A stretch of DNA of 64,000 nt from Batillaria attramentaria (lineage: Eukaryota; Mollusca; Gastropoda; Batillariidae), in the NCBI GenBank assembly GCA_018292915.2, contig JACVVK020000151.1, positions 1,197,501-1,261,500 of the forward strand, in the 5' to 3' direction. The notes under the pieces were generated by a model. That model worked only from the letters and a program-made list of their open reading frames with translations. It was not told the DNA's origin and made no database searches. The stretch's first letter is position 1, and the number at the start of each line of letters is the position of its first letter. Position numbers and translations under genes: made by a program. Below are positions 1-11,011 of this stretch, in pieces.

Positions 1-704
1 TTTGTGTGAAAATCTACTTTAGATTTTCGTATCAACAAGATGGCGGCGCGATCATTACGTAATGGGGATAATCGTGGAATTTTGTTCAATATTCCGGGGA
101 ATGGTGCAGAAAGTGAAGATTAGAGTGTGGCAAGATTCGTAGATTTGGACGGCGGTTTTCCTGATTCCTTCGGGCATGTAGAAGAAAAGGAAGAAAATGA
201 CTCTGATGCTGGGAAGGAGGAGGTGATCAATCTACACTAATCAGTCGAGTTCCGGTGGGTGTGGAAGATGTGTACTGTGAAGGGAGTCCAGGAAAGTTGG
301 AGAGGGATGAGTAGAGGCAGTACTGGGAGGCAACGGAGTAAAACTGGAGGGAGTGCTACATTAGATTCTGACTCTCACAGCAGTTTTAATAATCACATAC
401 ACAGACAGTATCCATTCTACGAAGGTGAGCATGGTCCTACTGTGTTTTCCCCCTGCTGACTGTGACATGATAGACACTTGGGATATTCTTTTCCCTGGAC
501 TCTGTGTACAGATAGATCTCATGTCAGACTCACCAGCAGCTATTTCAGTAAGCCTGCAGTACAAGTATACCACAGTGTTTTGTGTGTGTTTGAACAGTCT
601 ATGAAGTACATGTATCATGCAAGATCAGTACAAATGAGGACTGAAGAGAAACCATGCACACCATCACAATTTTTTTTTAAAATTTTTTTTTAAACAGATC
701 TGTG

Positions 705-755
<51 letters not shown>

Positions 756-1857
756 AACATCACTTTGATCTGCATGTATGCATTTATTTCAGGCCCAGCT
801 CCTGCTCAAAACAACCAGCTCCTGCAAATATGTTTACAAATGTGTCATCATCTGATATCACGTTCAACATGGCGATTATTCAAGTCAACACCAAGTGGTA
901 AGTTTAGTTAGGTCCACTTTTGCTTTTTTGTTTTAATGTTAAAGTTAACAACAAGCATACCAGACAACCTCTATTGTGTCGAATCCATGTACATGTACTA
1001 CAAACTAAGAGCAAAGATTACATATTCTTAAACTGGCCTAAGTCTGTGTTAACCGATATGAAATCCCCTCAGAAAGCAATCGCCAGTGATATCCCTGCCT
1101 ACCATGGGATTTAAACCTGCTGCAGGATCTACAGACCGGGCATCTTGGACAAAATTCCCTCATTAAAATTATCTTTTGTTACCATAATGGTGATGTCAAA
1201 GCCGGTTGTAATAGGACAAGACCTTTTCCAGTTTTGACACTAGTGAAATTCAGTCCCAAAATTCCCTCATCTAATCGGACACTTGACGCTAAATTCAAAC
1301 TGCCATACCCCCGCCCCCACCTTTTTGAAATAAATTTAGTACTAAACTCTGTTTGAAATGTTTGTAGGTGTGCTGGCTGGTTTGTTTGTACTGCTACATT
1401 TTCATTTTGAAGGTTATAACACTGAAGCAAAGTAGACACAATATAGTGGGAATCTGACTTGGCTAGGGCTGAAGGAACAGTGAGAATCTAAAGAATATAT
1501 TTCAGGTTTACATTTTCTGTTATCTGTAGTTTGCTAGTTGTCCAAGCACTTGTTTCACTGTTGTAACATTTGAAAGAAATGGTATTTAGTTTTGTTTTTA
1601 CCATGACACATTACTGTATGGTCAGTCCTAAATCTGATCAGTTTCCATGTGCTGTCATGTTTCCAGCCTGAATGGTAAACTTTGTCCCCATTGGCCAAAA
1701 TGTTTGTGTTGTAACTGATCAACATGTGTCTAGAAATAAATGTACAAAAGGAAACGTTTGATAATGTGTGACCTTCCAAGTGATGTCCTAATCACAAGGC
1801 TGATAAATTTCAACATACACTACCTGAACATTACGTCTTTCGATGTTTCTCATTATA

Positions 1858-1918
<61 letters not shown>

Positions 1919-3470
1919 ATTAAACAGTACAAATAATACTAAAATATAAATAGATACGGTTGGTGTGCCCATTTATGCGTTTTTGTTTGCAGTACAACAG
2001 ACCTAGTTGTATATGAATTAAAATATACAATGTGTACTATCTGCCAAACATTAAAAAAGTCTTAAATGAAATCGGACAACCTTCGCCGGTCAGGAATCTG
2101 ATGTCTGACCATTCGCTGTGTCTGGTCTGACCAACTCAAAGGACAACCAAAAGCCTAATTTACAAAGATCCTCATCCACACACCAAGCATGTTTTGACTG
2201 TCTTATCAGCAGTCCCAAGCACAGACATGAATGCTTTTTAGAAACATACAACAGAGGGAAAACCAAAGATCATCAATACAATTTTATTGATCATCTTCAG
2301 CAAACTGGATCATTTCGCTCCAAAGGAAAAAACATTTGAAAACAAGTGCCCACATACAAACGTGATGCGCGTGGTGCCATTGACGTCAAGAGTCTGACAA
2401 TGCGAAGTGGCAACATTTTCAGTTTGAACCATGTTGCTGTTTTCCCCGCTCACGCTGCCAAACATGTAATGTTCTTGACAGCCAATGTTGGTACAGTACC
2501 ATCGACGTATAGATCTATACGTCTGTGTACAGTACAGGGACAAAAAAGATGAGAGTCTTGATTTGTATGGGATGGACTTAAATCATCTCAGTGTTTAGAT
2601 TCAACGTTTTCCATTACTGTTTTGCGTTTGATTGTGCATGCTAGTTTACACCGACCTTGTCCCTGGAAAGCAACACTGCACGTACAATTTAACACACTGG
2701 ATTATGTGACAGTGATTTTATAAAGTTTAAAAAGTACAGCAGCTGTGTAATAGTGCTTGCCGTATTTTACGCCCCGCCCCCTTTTTTCCTTTTATTCTTT
2801 CTCCTCACTACCATCCTTCCACGTGAATTTGCTTGTCGGCTCACAATCTAGATCTAGAGAGACATAACATAAACACTCACACCATGATGATCAGTGATCA
2901 CATCAAATCAGTGGTAATCAGAAATTTTGTTCAGTCATCAAAGAAAAATCTCGTGTGTTTGTGTAGATCTTTCTGCTATGCGGTTGGGAGGGATCAGCAT
3001 GCCGGCCTGTCAGATTCGAGGGATCTTGAACTGACTTACGTTTTAGTTGAAAAATCTTTTCGCTGAGTGAGTTTTCTGATTAAGAAAAGCTTGTAGAAAG
3101 CAGTACAGGACCTGTGAGATTTTTCAGCCAACTGTTTTTGAGACTGACAAAGAGATATTACATCAATTCCTGTTATTCTGTCAGCTTTTGTCTGATCTGC
3201 CCACCTTTAGAAATCTCCGACTTTTCCCGCGGTTTTCTATTCAGGCACGCATGCGCCGACACCATGCAAATGGCTGCCAAGCAGACGAACCTCAGCTCGC
3301 AGTGTTAGAGTTGGGCATTTTCCACTCAGACAATCATGCACGGTAGCTTGTAAGGCCAAAGTGTATATTTTCATGGAGCGTTATTCAGCGTCACTTGTAT
3401 CCTATCAGTATTTAAATATTGGTCCAGCCACCACAGAGATATTAATGTGTTAATTTTTTTTCTACGCTAG
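1..3470. other. Left flank without a supported gene
   Basis: No ORF here shows recognisable domain content. It contains two GT microsatellites (about 707-752 and 1860-1914) and T-rich patches. At the extreme left a YY1-like AAGATGGCGGC (37-47) overlaps an ATG at 40 opening a 27-codon ORF (40-123), followed in another frame by an acidic open stretch to about 239. This could be the first exon or a fragment of a gene, but I do not recognise it. Confidence 0.5.
3245..3257. promoter_or_regulatory. NRF-1-like palindromic site upstream of TRPT1
   Basis: GCACGCATGCGCC resembles the NRF-1 consensus (YGCGCAYGCGCR) of CpG-type housekeeping promoters. It lies about 420 bases before the TRPT1 ATG in a locally GC-rich patch. 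Seen by eye only; promoter activity is inferred. Confidence 0.35.
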
Positions 3471-3670
3471 GATCCATGACTCTCGATTTCAGGAGAGAGG
3501 AGACCATGACTAGGATCTACTGTACACTACAAATGGCCAAATTCTCAAACGGCATACTGGTAGCTTTAGCTGAAGTCTTGTTTGTGTTGGTGCAATCCCG
3601 ATGTAGCATATCAAAACCAGGCAACGATTACACACAGAACCAATCGTCTAGAGCGCTAGTCTTTTCAGTC
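3471..3670 (+). other. Possible 5' extension of TRPT1 exon 1 (in-frame upstream ATG)
   Basis: A 3'-splice-site-like tract (T-rich, then CTACGCTAG) ends at 3470. An ATG at 3476 opens a frame that runs without stop into ATG 3671 and the TRPT1 core. It would add 65 residues including a hydrophobic run (GILVALAEVLFVLV). It could be a leader-encoding alternative start or simply 5' UTR that happens to be open. No relative known to me has this extension. Confidence 0.3.
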
Positions 3671-5868
3671 ATGTCTAGGAATTCTCAGAGAAGACAAAGG
3701 GTGAGACATTCTATGTTTGCTTCTGCTTCTTACGTTGAGAACGATGTAAACGACCGCACGCTTGTAAGTTACTGTAGCAGACGACAGTTTTGTACGCAAC
3801 GTTGACAATAAGGCCTTTTCTTCTTCTTCTTTCCCAAAATAGCCGTTACATAGTCTTTGTTGCTTGCGCGGCGTTAAACCCTAATTAACTAACTTTTCTC
3901 AAGACTGTGACAAATAAATATTGTGAATGACACTGGTACTTTTCTCACAGGGATCTGACCCGTCCGTCCAGATGTCGAAGTCCTTGTCATGGTTGCTGAG
4001 ACATGGGGCAGAGAAGGAGGGTTTCAAGTTTTTACCAGGTAAGGTTTCTGTGAGAGAAAAGAGTGAGGCAAATCATTATAATAGTTGCTTTAGTTTCAGC
4101 CGTTCTGATACAAACAATAAGTGCTGCTTCAATTCAAATTAAACATGTTCCGCGCATCCTTTAGTGGTGCCCCTTGCATCTGAGCTAACACACCCTGTGT
4201 ACACACCATTTCTATTGTCTGTCACTCTAGGAGGGTTTCTGTATGTGGATGAAATTCTTCAAAAACCACAGTTCCACAAATTCACTGTGGAAGATGTGCA
4301 AGCAGTTGTTGTCTCCAATGACAAACAACGCTTCTTCCTGGAGACTGAGCCTGACACAGGCCGACTGAAGATCCGAGCCAATCAGGGACACTCTGTCCAT
4401 GTAAGTAATTATACAACTACACTAAGTGCCTTAAGGCTACGATCAGACGTGGTGATTTTGCACGCCAACCTGTAGTAAAATGCACTCCCAGCCATTGAAA
4501 TTGGCTCGCCAGGGGCACTGACGCGCCCCGCCATCGGCTCACCAGTGTCGGGGAACATGGTCCTATTTTTTTTCCGCACCACGTCAGTCAGCCACGCCAG
4601 AAATATAACTTTTGAACTTGTTTTGAACATAAAATGGCCCCAATAGTCCAAGGGAGAGTAGCTGTGATTGCAGAGATGAGTGAAGTTCTTAGTTCTGGTG
4701 CTATGCCTAGTTCCCCACCAATACACGTCCATAGCTATGCTTGAACATTGCTGCATGTGAATATATAAATATATATATAAATATGCCCGGCACATCTGCA
4801 ACTGTGTAATTCTGCCAGGCACACATGCCCAGCAAGTCTGGAATGAGTAAAACACTGTACGTATTTGATTTACTAGGGTAATTCTTGTTGGAAATGAATT
4901 AGACTCACTGTCAGTATAACATGCTGGTCACTGTCAGTTTTGCAAAAGCAACGGAAACGGTAATGACTGCGAAGTGGTTACAAGTTAAGCAAATAAAAGC
5001 GACATAAAAGGGACAGAAACCACTTAACTTTGACAAAGGACGGCACAGGTCGACGTTTCGGCTTACGCCTTCTTCAGGACATAAACAAATGGGACATAAC
5101 TTCAACAAACAAGCAAAAGGTAACTCTGCGGACGTACTGACATACACGGCGCGGAAAAACAAAACAAAAAAAAAACGGTGGGCGAGAAAAGGACCAGAAA
5201 AAATAGTAAAATTATCACAACACCCATCTAGGTGACAGAAGACCATGGACTGTGTGTGAAAAAAAAAAGAAAAAAAAAATGTTGGGCAGAAAAGAACAAA
5301 AAAGAATAGTGAAAATTAGCAATCACAACACCCATCCTTCGGTGACACAGGACCATGGATTGTGTGTGAAAAAAGTTCAGAGGGTTATGTTACGGCTTTT
5401 CGTTCAAACCACCTGGGGCCTGGCTTCCCAGGCGCTGAATAATGTGCGACTCCATGTCGCGTCTGTCTGTGGCGTCACCGTGCATAAGCCACAGGCCAGT
5501 TACTGTCTTATGCACGGTGACGCCACAGACAGACGCGACATGGAGTCGCACATTATTCAGCGCCTGGGAAGCCAGGCCCCGGGTGGTTTGAACGAAAAGC
5601 CGTAACATAACCCTCTGAACTTTTTTCACACACAATCCATGGTCCTGTGTCACCGAAGGATGGGTGTTGTGATTGCTAATTTTCACTATTCTTTTTTGTT
5701 CTTTTCTGCCCAACATTTTTTTTTTCTTTTTTTTTTCACACACAGTCCATGGTCTTCTGTCACCTAAGGATGGGTGTTGTGATAATTTTACTATTTTTTC
5801 TGGTCCTTTTCTCGCCCACCGTTTTTTTTGGCTCCCTTGTGTAACAATGGGAGTCTATGTTATAACCC

Positions 5869-5928
<60 letters not shown>

Positions 5929-8900
5929 CCAGAAAACTTTAACGTTGTCGTTTTCTCAGAAACTACACACAGCAGAGACACCAAACTTGGCATGCTGATA
6001 GACAACCATAAGACCTTTCAAAACATACCATTTTGAATGACCTTGACTCAAGGTCAAGGTCACTAACGCTGTCTGTATGAAAATTTTACATTGGCAATTT
6101 CACGGGATCTACAAAGACCAGAGGTTTGAAACTTTGCATGATGATAGACATTGATAAGAACTTTACAGATATACATATATTCAATGGCGTTGTGTCAAGG
6201 TCAAGGCCATACAAGCTATTTTTGTGAAACCTTAACATTGGCATTTTCTCAGAAATAACAAACAGCAGAGGCGCCAAACTTGGCATGCTGATAGACAGTG
6301 AAAAGACCTATGCACACAAACCATTTTAAATGACCTTGACCCAAGGTCAAGGTCATTAAAGCAGTCTGTTTGGAAATTTTTACATTTGCATTTTTTCAAA
6401 ATCTAGAAGAACCAGAAGCATCAAACTTTGCATGATGATAGATATTGGCAACACCTTCACTGACATACCTGTGTTCAATGATTTTTATTCAAGGTCAAGG
6501 CCATGCAGGCTGTTTTTGGGAAACTTTAACCTTGGCATTTTCTCTGAAACAACAAACAGTTGAGGCACCAAACAAGGCGTGCTGATAGACCGCAATAAGA
6601 CCTACCTTTTTGAATGACCTTGACTGAAGGTCAAGGTCATTAAAGCTGTCTGTTGTGAATTTTAACATTACCGTTTTCAGAGGAACTACAAATACTAGCG
6701 GCGTCAAACTTGGCATAATAATAGACATTGATGTGATCTCATTTTAATGACCTTGACCCAAGGTCAAGGCCCTACAAACTGTTTGGGGGAAAATTGTAAT
6801 ATTGCCAGGAACTCGGAACGCCAGACACTTTACTTGCCATGATGATAGATAGTGATAAGAGCTTTACAAACATACACTTTTGAATGACCTTGGCCCTTGT
6901 CACAAGGGAGCCATGGAGGCTTTTGCCTCTCTCGTTTTTTTTTTTTCCCGCGCCGTGTATGTCAGTACGTCCGCAGAGTTACCTTTTGCTTGTTTGTTGA
7001 AGTTATGTCCCATTTGTTTATGTCCTGAAGAAGGCGTAAGCCGAAACGTCGACCTGTGCCGTCCTTTGTCAAAGTTAAGTGGTTTCTGTCCCTTTTATGT
7101 CGCTTTTATTTGCAAAAGCAATTAAATATGCTGGCAGTGCACTTGAAACCCCAGGGCATACGCATTAACCAGAACATTGTGTCACATTTCCAGGTGCCAG
7201 ACTTAGAGCTTGAGCCTGTCTCCAGTGCTGAGGCTTTTCCTGTTGTCGTTCACGGAACCTACCATAAATTCTGGGCAGCCATCCAGCAGCAGGTATGCGT
7301 GCATGTAATCTGTCGGAGCGGTAACAAGTGTATACTGGTACTAGCTGATATTTGCAGTACTCATCAAAGTTCTGGTAGACCCAGCCTGTATTGCATGATC
7401 ACAGAATGAAACAAGTCTGCTGGCGGGGCCAAGCTGTCAGGACAACCATGACAAGCTCTACGTTAATAATCACATTAATAATTATATGCGCTTAATCCTA
7501 GATGTTTGGCTCAAAGCGTTGCCAGCTAATCCCAACACACATGCTTGTGTAAATCACACGCATTCTCTCATATCAACACATTACAGTCATTTGGTGCAAA
7601 GGGCCAAATCAGCAATTTAAATTTCGGAATTTTAGAATTAGAATTTATTTTTGAATTTTGTGGGCAGAACATTTCCAAAGCAGAGGGGGGGGAAGGAAGC
7701 CTGAATATACCCAGAGAGAACCCCCCAACAGTCAGCCCGAATGAACTGTGCCACATACAAGAAAGTAAAATTTTTTGCCCTGAATGCTGGTCACTGAATG
7801 AGACTCAAACCTGACAGCTGCATTGGTGACAAAGTTGTAACCACTAGACCTCCAACTGCCCTAAGCCGGGGTGGCCGAATGGTAGAGCGTTGGACTTCTA
7901 ATGCTCGGGTCGTGAGTTCGTATCCCAGCTGGGGCCAAATATTTGTGCTGGCTTTTTCATCGTTGCCCCGTCTTTGATATCACCAGTATGTGTTGGAAAA
8001 GGACGTTAAACCCCCAAACACCCACCCCCACCCACCCGACTGCCCTAAATACAATACAAAGAATTAAAATTATACTGCAGCAGTATTCTCACCTTTGACA
8101 CTATATTGACTATGTGACATTGTTGTCAGATAGGATCCAGAACTTCAGCTATGTTATATTATTCTTGAATTTTATAATCATAACATCATTACATGGTAAT
8201 TTGGGTGAAAAATATATGGAGTATGTTTCGCATTTGATGATATGGTCCTGTGTTTATGTTGCCAGGGTCTGAAGAGGATGAGCAGAACTCACGTCCACTT
8301 TGCTGCCGGTGAACCTGGTGAAAGTGGTGTAATCAGCGGTGAGTGCTATTGTAAATATACTCTGTGGGAAGGAAATCTCTGTAACTTTTATAAAACACTG
8401 GTAACACTAGATGCATTTATATCATCAGTGAATTCACATGATTTTTTTGTGCAGTGTGTCTGCTAGAGTTGCTAATTATGTCTTCAGTCGAATGTCACAT
8501 TTGATTGGGCCAGTTTTGTCTTTTCAGGAATGCGGAATTCCTGTGATATAATGATCTATCTGGATTTGGAGAAGGCACTTAGTGGTAAGTACATGAACAT
8601 CATGCAAAATGTGACCCGTTCTCGCAAAAGGGACCATAAGTCGCGCTAGGCCGAACGCCGCTACAGGCGAAAAGAGTGCCGGGGGTCAGTATGGCCGCCT
8701 TGTGAGTAGCCAACTTTAACTGCTGATGTCTCTGTCAGTTTTAGTAGCACAGCTTTCATTCTTATGTTGAATTAAACTGCATAACCAGTAGACTGTAGTG
8801 ATGTACATATCTCAAAATTGATCATTTTCAACTTATGGTCCCTTTTGTGAGAACGGATCACAAATGTGTGTATTGATATACTGTAATACCCAGAATTGTT

Positions 8901-9984
8901 TCTTTCTTTTTTTTTTGGTAAGGTTGCGATAGTGGTGGGTAAGTTGGCATGTGTGTGGGACAAAGTAATGCTTCTTTGTGTTTGTGTACCAGATTATTTG
9001 TGACATTGTTGTCAGATAGGATCCAGAACTTCAGCTATGTTATATTATTCTTGAATTTTAAATCTAAGCGATGTTATTTTCCATACAGAGCTGATCCCTT
9101 TTTTTTTCTTTTTCTTTTTTTTTTTTACAAAACAGGCTTTGAACTGGGGCATTGAAATGGATAATTTATTTTTATCCACAGGTGGTCTAAAGTTCTTCCG
9201 ATCAGCCAACAATGTTATCCTGTGTGCTGGCAATCAGGATGGTGTAATAGAGCCTACGTTCTTCAGCAAAGTAGTCGACAGAAGAACAGGTGAGTGAAAA
9301 ATTTGTACAGGGTAAGTGTGGTCTGCTCATCTAGGTTCCCATTAAAGATGCATCCTGCAGGTCTTTCAAGCTCACAGACCAACCTGGGCTATAACGGTGA
9401 GAAGAACATAACACCATTTAAATGAGTGTAAAATATGAATCATTTTGGTGGTGTTGTTGCTAATTATTACGATACGAGCCAAAATGTGAATCAAAACATG
9501 CGCCTCCCGTTCACTTCACTTGCAAGTGAAGTAGCGTGTTTGTATGAAACAAACTGTAGCTACGACCAAGTGGTTGTCTCAGTGCAACTATCACATGTTC
9601 GCTGGCGTTATTGCAAGTTTAATTACAAAACTCGAAATTACCTTTTGGGAGGACCACTGATCGACTCAACAGTGGTAACATCTGCAAAACTTATTTTTGA
9701 CAGTGGAAGTTGCTCATCCTGCCAGGTGATACTTTAAATTTGCTGTTAACAGGACATGTAAAGACCTGAATGTACATACATGTTCTTTCAGATAATGATT
9801 CATCCCAGTCGTTAACACTGTTGTTTCAGGGAAACTGTTGTCCATAGAAGAGGATTCCCTGGTATCCGCTGCTCACTCACCTGAAGAAAGCCAAGCTCCC
9901 TCTACTGCTGTTAGTGCTGATGATTTAGCCGATGATTTGGAAAACCAAAGAAAATCTCGTAGGAAGAAAAAGAATCCATCATGA
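3671..9984 (+). CDS. TRPT1: tRNA 2'-phosphotransferase (Tpt1/KptA family), 8 exons
   Basis: Family role: transfers the 2'-phosphate left at a tRNA splice junction to NAD+, giving ADP-ribose 1'',2''-cyclic phosphate, the last step of tRNA splicing. Coding exons: 3671-3700, 3951-4038, 4231-4400, 7194-7292, 8266-8338, 8528-8584, 9182-9289, 9830-9984. Every junction is GT/AG and phases agree, giving 259 residues plus stop, close to the roughly 250 usual for animal TRPT1. Catalytic motifs are visible in order: LLRHG in exon 2, IRANQGHS in exon 3, VHGTYHKFW in exon 4, RTHVHF in exon 5 and FRSANNVIL in exon 7, so the Arg-His-Arg-Arg active-site set is present. The C-terminus is a Lys/Arg-rich tail (RKSRRKKKNPS). 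ATG 3671 is chosen because it leaves about 20 residues before the conserved core, as in relatives. An in-frame upstream ATG exists at 3476. Intron 3 holds a large foldback element. Identity is firm; only the start is open. Confidence 0.95.
4952..7108. mobile_element. Foldback element copy 1, Penelope-like features, with nested insertion
   Basis: Bounded by a 13-bp duplication (TTTGCAAAAGCAA at 4939-4951 and 7109-7121). Left and right arms are inverted copies; the inner part is a near-perfect palindrome centred near 5498 (arms about 5170-5486 and 5509-5826, loop about 20 bases). The right arm is interrupted by another element (5830-6912). Both arms carry a hammerhead-like core (5049-5080 minus, 7022-7053 plus). 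No reverse transcriptase ORF is present, so it is non-autonomous. It lies in TRPT1 intron 3. Confidence 0.75.
5830..6912. mobile_element. Nested element with 12-bp inverted ends and internal ~150-bp repeats
   Basis: Ends are perfect inverted repeats, GGCTCCCTTGTG (5830-5841) and CACAAGGGAGCC (6901-6912). A (CTGT)n(GT)n tract follows the left end. The interior is six to seven diverged copies of a unit of about 150 bases, each with a sequence like TGACCTTGACCCAAGGTCAAGGTCA or a degraded form. No coding capacity. Confidence 0.7.
7865..8038 (+). mobile_element. tRNA-derived SINE, family A
   Basis: tRNA-like head (A box near GTGGCCGAATGGTAGAGCG, B box GAGTTCGTATCCC), then a body with TTTGTGCTGGC and a tail GGACGTTAAAC..CAAACACCCACC. 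Flanked by a 10-bp duplication ACTGCCCTAA. In TRPT1 intron 4. Confidence 0.8.
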
Positions 9985-10106
9985 GTTGTAAGAAAGAAAA
10001 GAAAAGTTTCTGTTTGAAAACATTTATTATGTTTTACATGTGTGCGTGACTGTTTATTTTCTAAAAAGCTGGCCAATTCTTGTGCAACTGCACAATGTTT
10101 GTGTGG

Positions 10107-10112
10107 AATAAA
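10107..10112 (+). terminator. Poly(A) signal of TRPT1
   Basis: AATAAA lies 122 bases after the TRPT1 stop codon. It is the first canonical hexamer downstream and is followed by a GT-rich tract from 10150, which fits a downstream U/GU element. Confidence 0.75.
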
Positions 10113-10146
10113 GTTTTACACTGAAAATAAAACATATATTTGTTCA

Positions 10147-10184
<38 letters not shown>

Positions 10185-10498
10185 GGGAAGAATATTTTGG
10201 ATAAAGTATGCATGAAACAATAAATAATTACTGGGAAGATCCTTTTATCATTTGTGTAGCTTTATATGAAAATTGTGGAAATTTTAAAATGACTTTATGC
10301 AAAAAAAACCCATTTCCAAAAAACCAAATTATTTAACTATTTCTTGACTATGTCTAATTTGTATGGTCATCATACGAACAGTTCACAGCCAAATATGAAT
10401 ACACCGCCTCTCACTTGCGCATCAGCAAGAGTTTTCGCAAGTTTAATATATACAAATTCATAATGGACAAAGAACAGAAAAACCAGGCAGAAGTCACA

Positions 10499-10705
10499 GG
10501 AGAATGTTTTGCTCTGGGTAAAAAGGAGAATGTTTTGCTCTGGGTAAAAAGGAGAATGTTTTGCTCTGGGTAAAAAGGAGAATGTTTTGCTCTGGGTAAA
10601 AAGGAGAATGTTTTGCTCTGGGTAAAAAGGAGAATGTTTTGCTCTGGGTAAAAAGGAGAATGTTTTGCTCTGGGTAAAAAGGAGAATGTTTTGCTCTGGG
10701 TAAAA
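10499..10705. repeat. 26-bp minisatellite, about 8 units
   Basis: Unit GGAGAATGTTTTGCTCTGGG plus TAAAAA, almost without divergence. It generates false ORFs on the minus strand. Confidence 0.95.
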
Positions 10706-10778
10706 AAAGAAAACCAGACTGACATAAAACTAAACGCCACGCAGACTGATGACACACTCTTTTTTCATGTGGAAGAGG

Positions 10779-10918
10779 AAAGGAATTGGTATAATGACTG
10801 CGAAGTGGTTACAAGTAATTTGTTTGTGTCCTGAGGAAGGCGAAAGCTGAAACGTTGACCCGTGCCATTCTTTGTGAAAGTTAAGTGCTTTCTGTCTCTT
10901 TTATGTCGCTTTTATTTG
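10779..10918 (+). mobile_element. Foldback-family copy 3, single arm
   Basis: About 140 bases matching one arm of the elements at 4952 and 32564, flanked by a 14-bp duplication (TTCATGTGGAAGAG at 10765-10778 and 10919-10932). It has a hammerhead-like core at 10828-10859 and ends in the shared TCGCTTTTATTTGC. Confidence 0.75.
10911..10916 (-). terminator. Candidate poly(A) signal for the RCC1-repeat gene, inside a mobile element
   Basis: TTTATT on the plus strand reads AATAAA on the minus strand, 96 bases beyond the RCC1-gene stop. I see no canonical hexamer between it and the stop. It lies in the end of the foldback-family insertion 10779-10918. Confidence 0.5.
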
Positions 10919-11011
10919 CTTCATGTGGAAGAGCCGAGTCTAACCACTTCAACCAAACTGGTATTTTAAAAAAAAAGATCTTTTGCCATTTAGCCTGCAT
11001 TTCTAACTGTT

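Larger units (their letters stand above)
9985..11011. other. Intergenic region between convergent TRPT1 and RCC1-repeat genes
   Basis: About 1 kb between two stop codons facing each other. It holds the TRPT1 poly(A) signal, a GT microsatellite (10150-10181), an eight-unit 26-bp minisatellite (10499-10705) and a short foldback-family insertion (10779-10918). The overlapping minus-strand ORFs around 10411-10757 come from the minisatellite reading through several frames. Confidence 0.8.

Noticed and set aside
2310..2552. Overlapping ORFs on both strands near the left flank
   Set aside because: Short, no splice partners or domains; shadow ORFs of non-coding sequence.
5252..5743. Two opposite ORFs of 117 codons with nearly identical protein
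   Set aside because: They are the two arms of the palindrome read on opposite strands; no known domain.
7865..8038. Functional tRNA gene
   Set aside because: A and B boxes are present, but the cloverleaf is degraded, the same body follows in every copy and target duplications flank it: a SINE.
10411..10757. Minus-strand ORFs encoding repeated FLPRAKHSPFYPEQNILL-type peptide
   Set aside because: They are readings of the 26-bp minisatellite, which stays open in several frames; no start context, no domain, and the same peptide appears in two overlapping frames.
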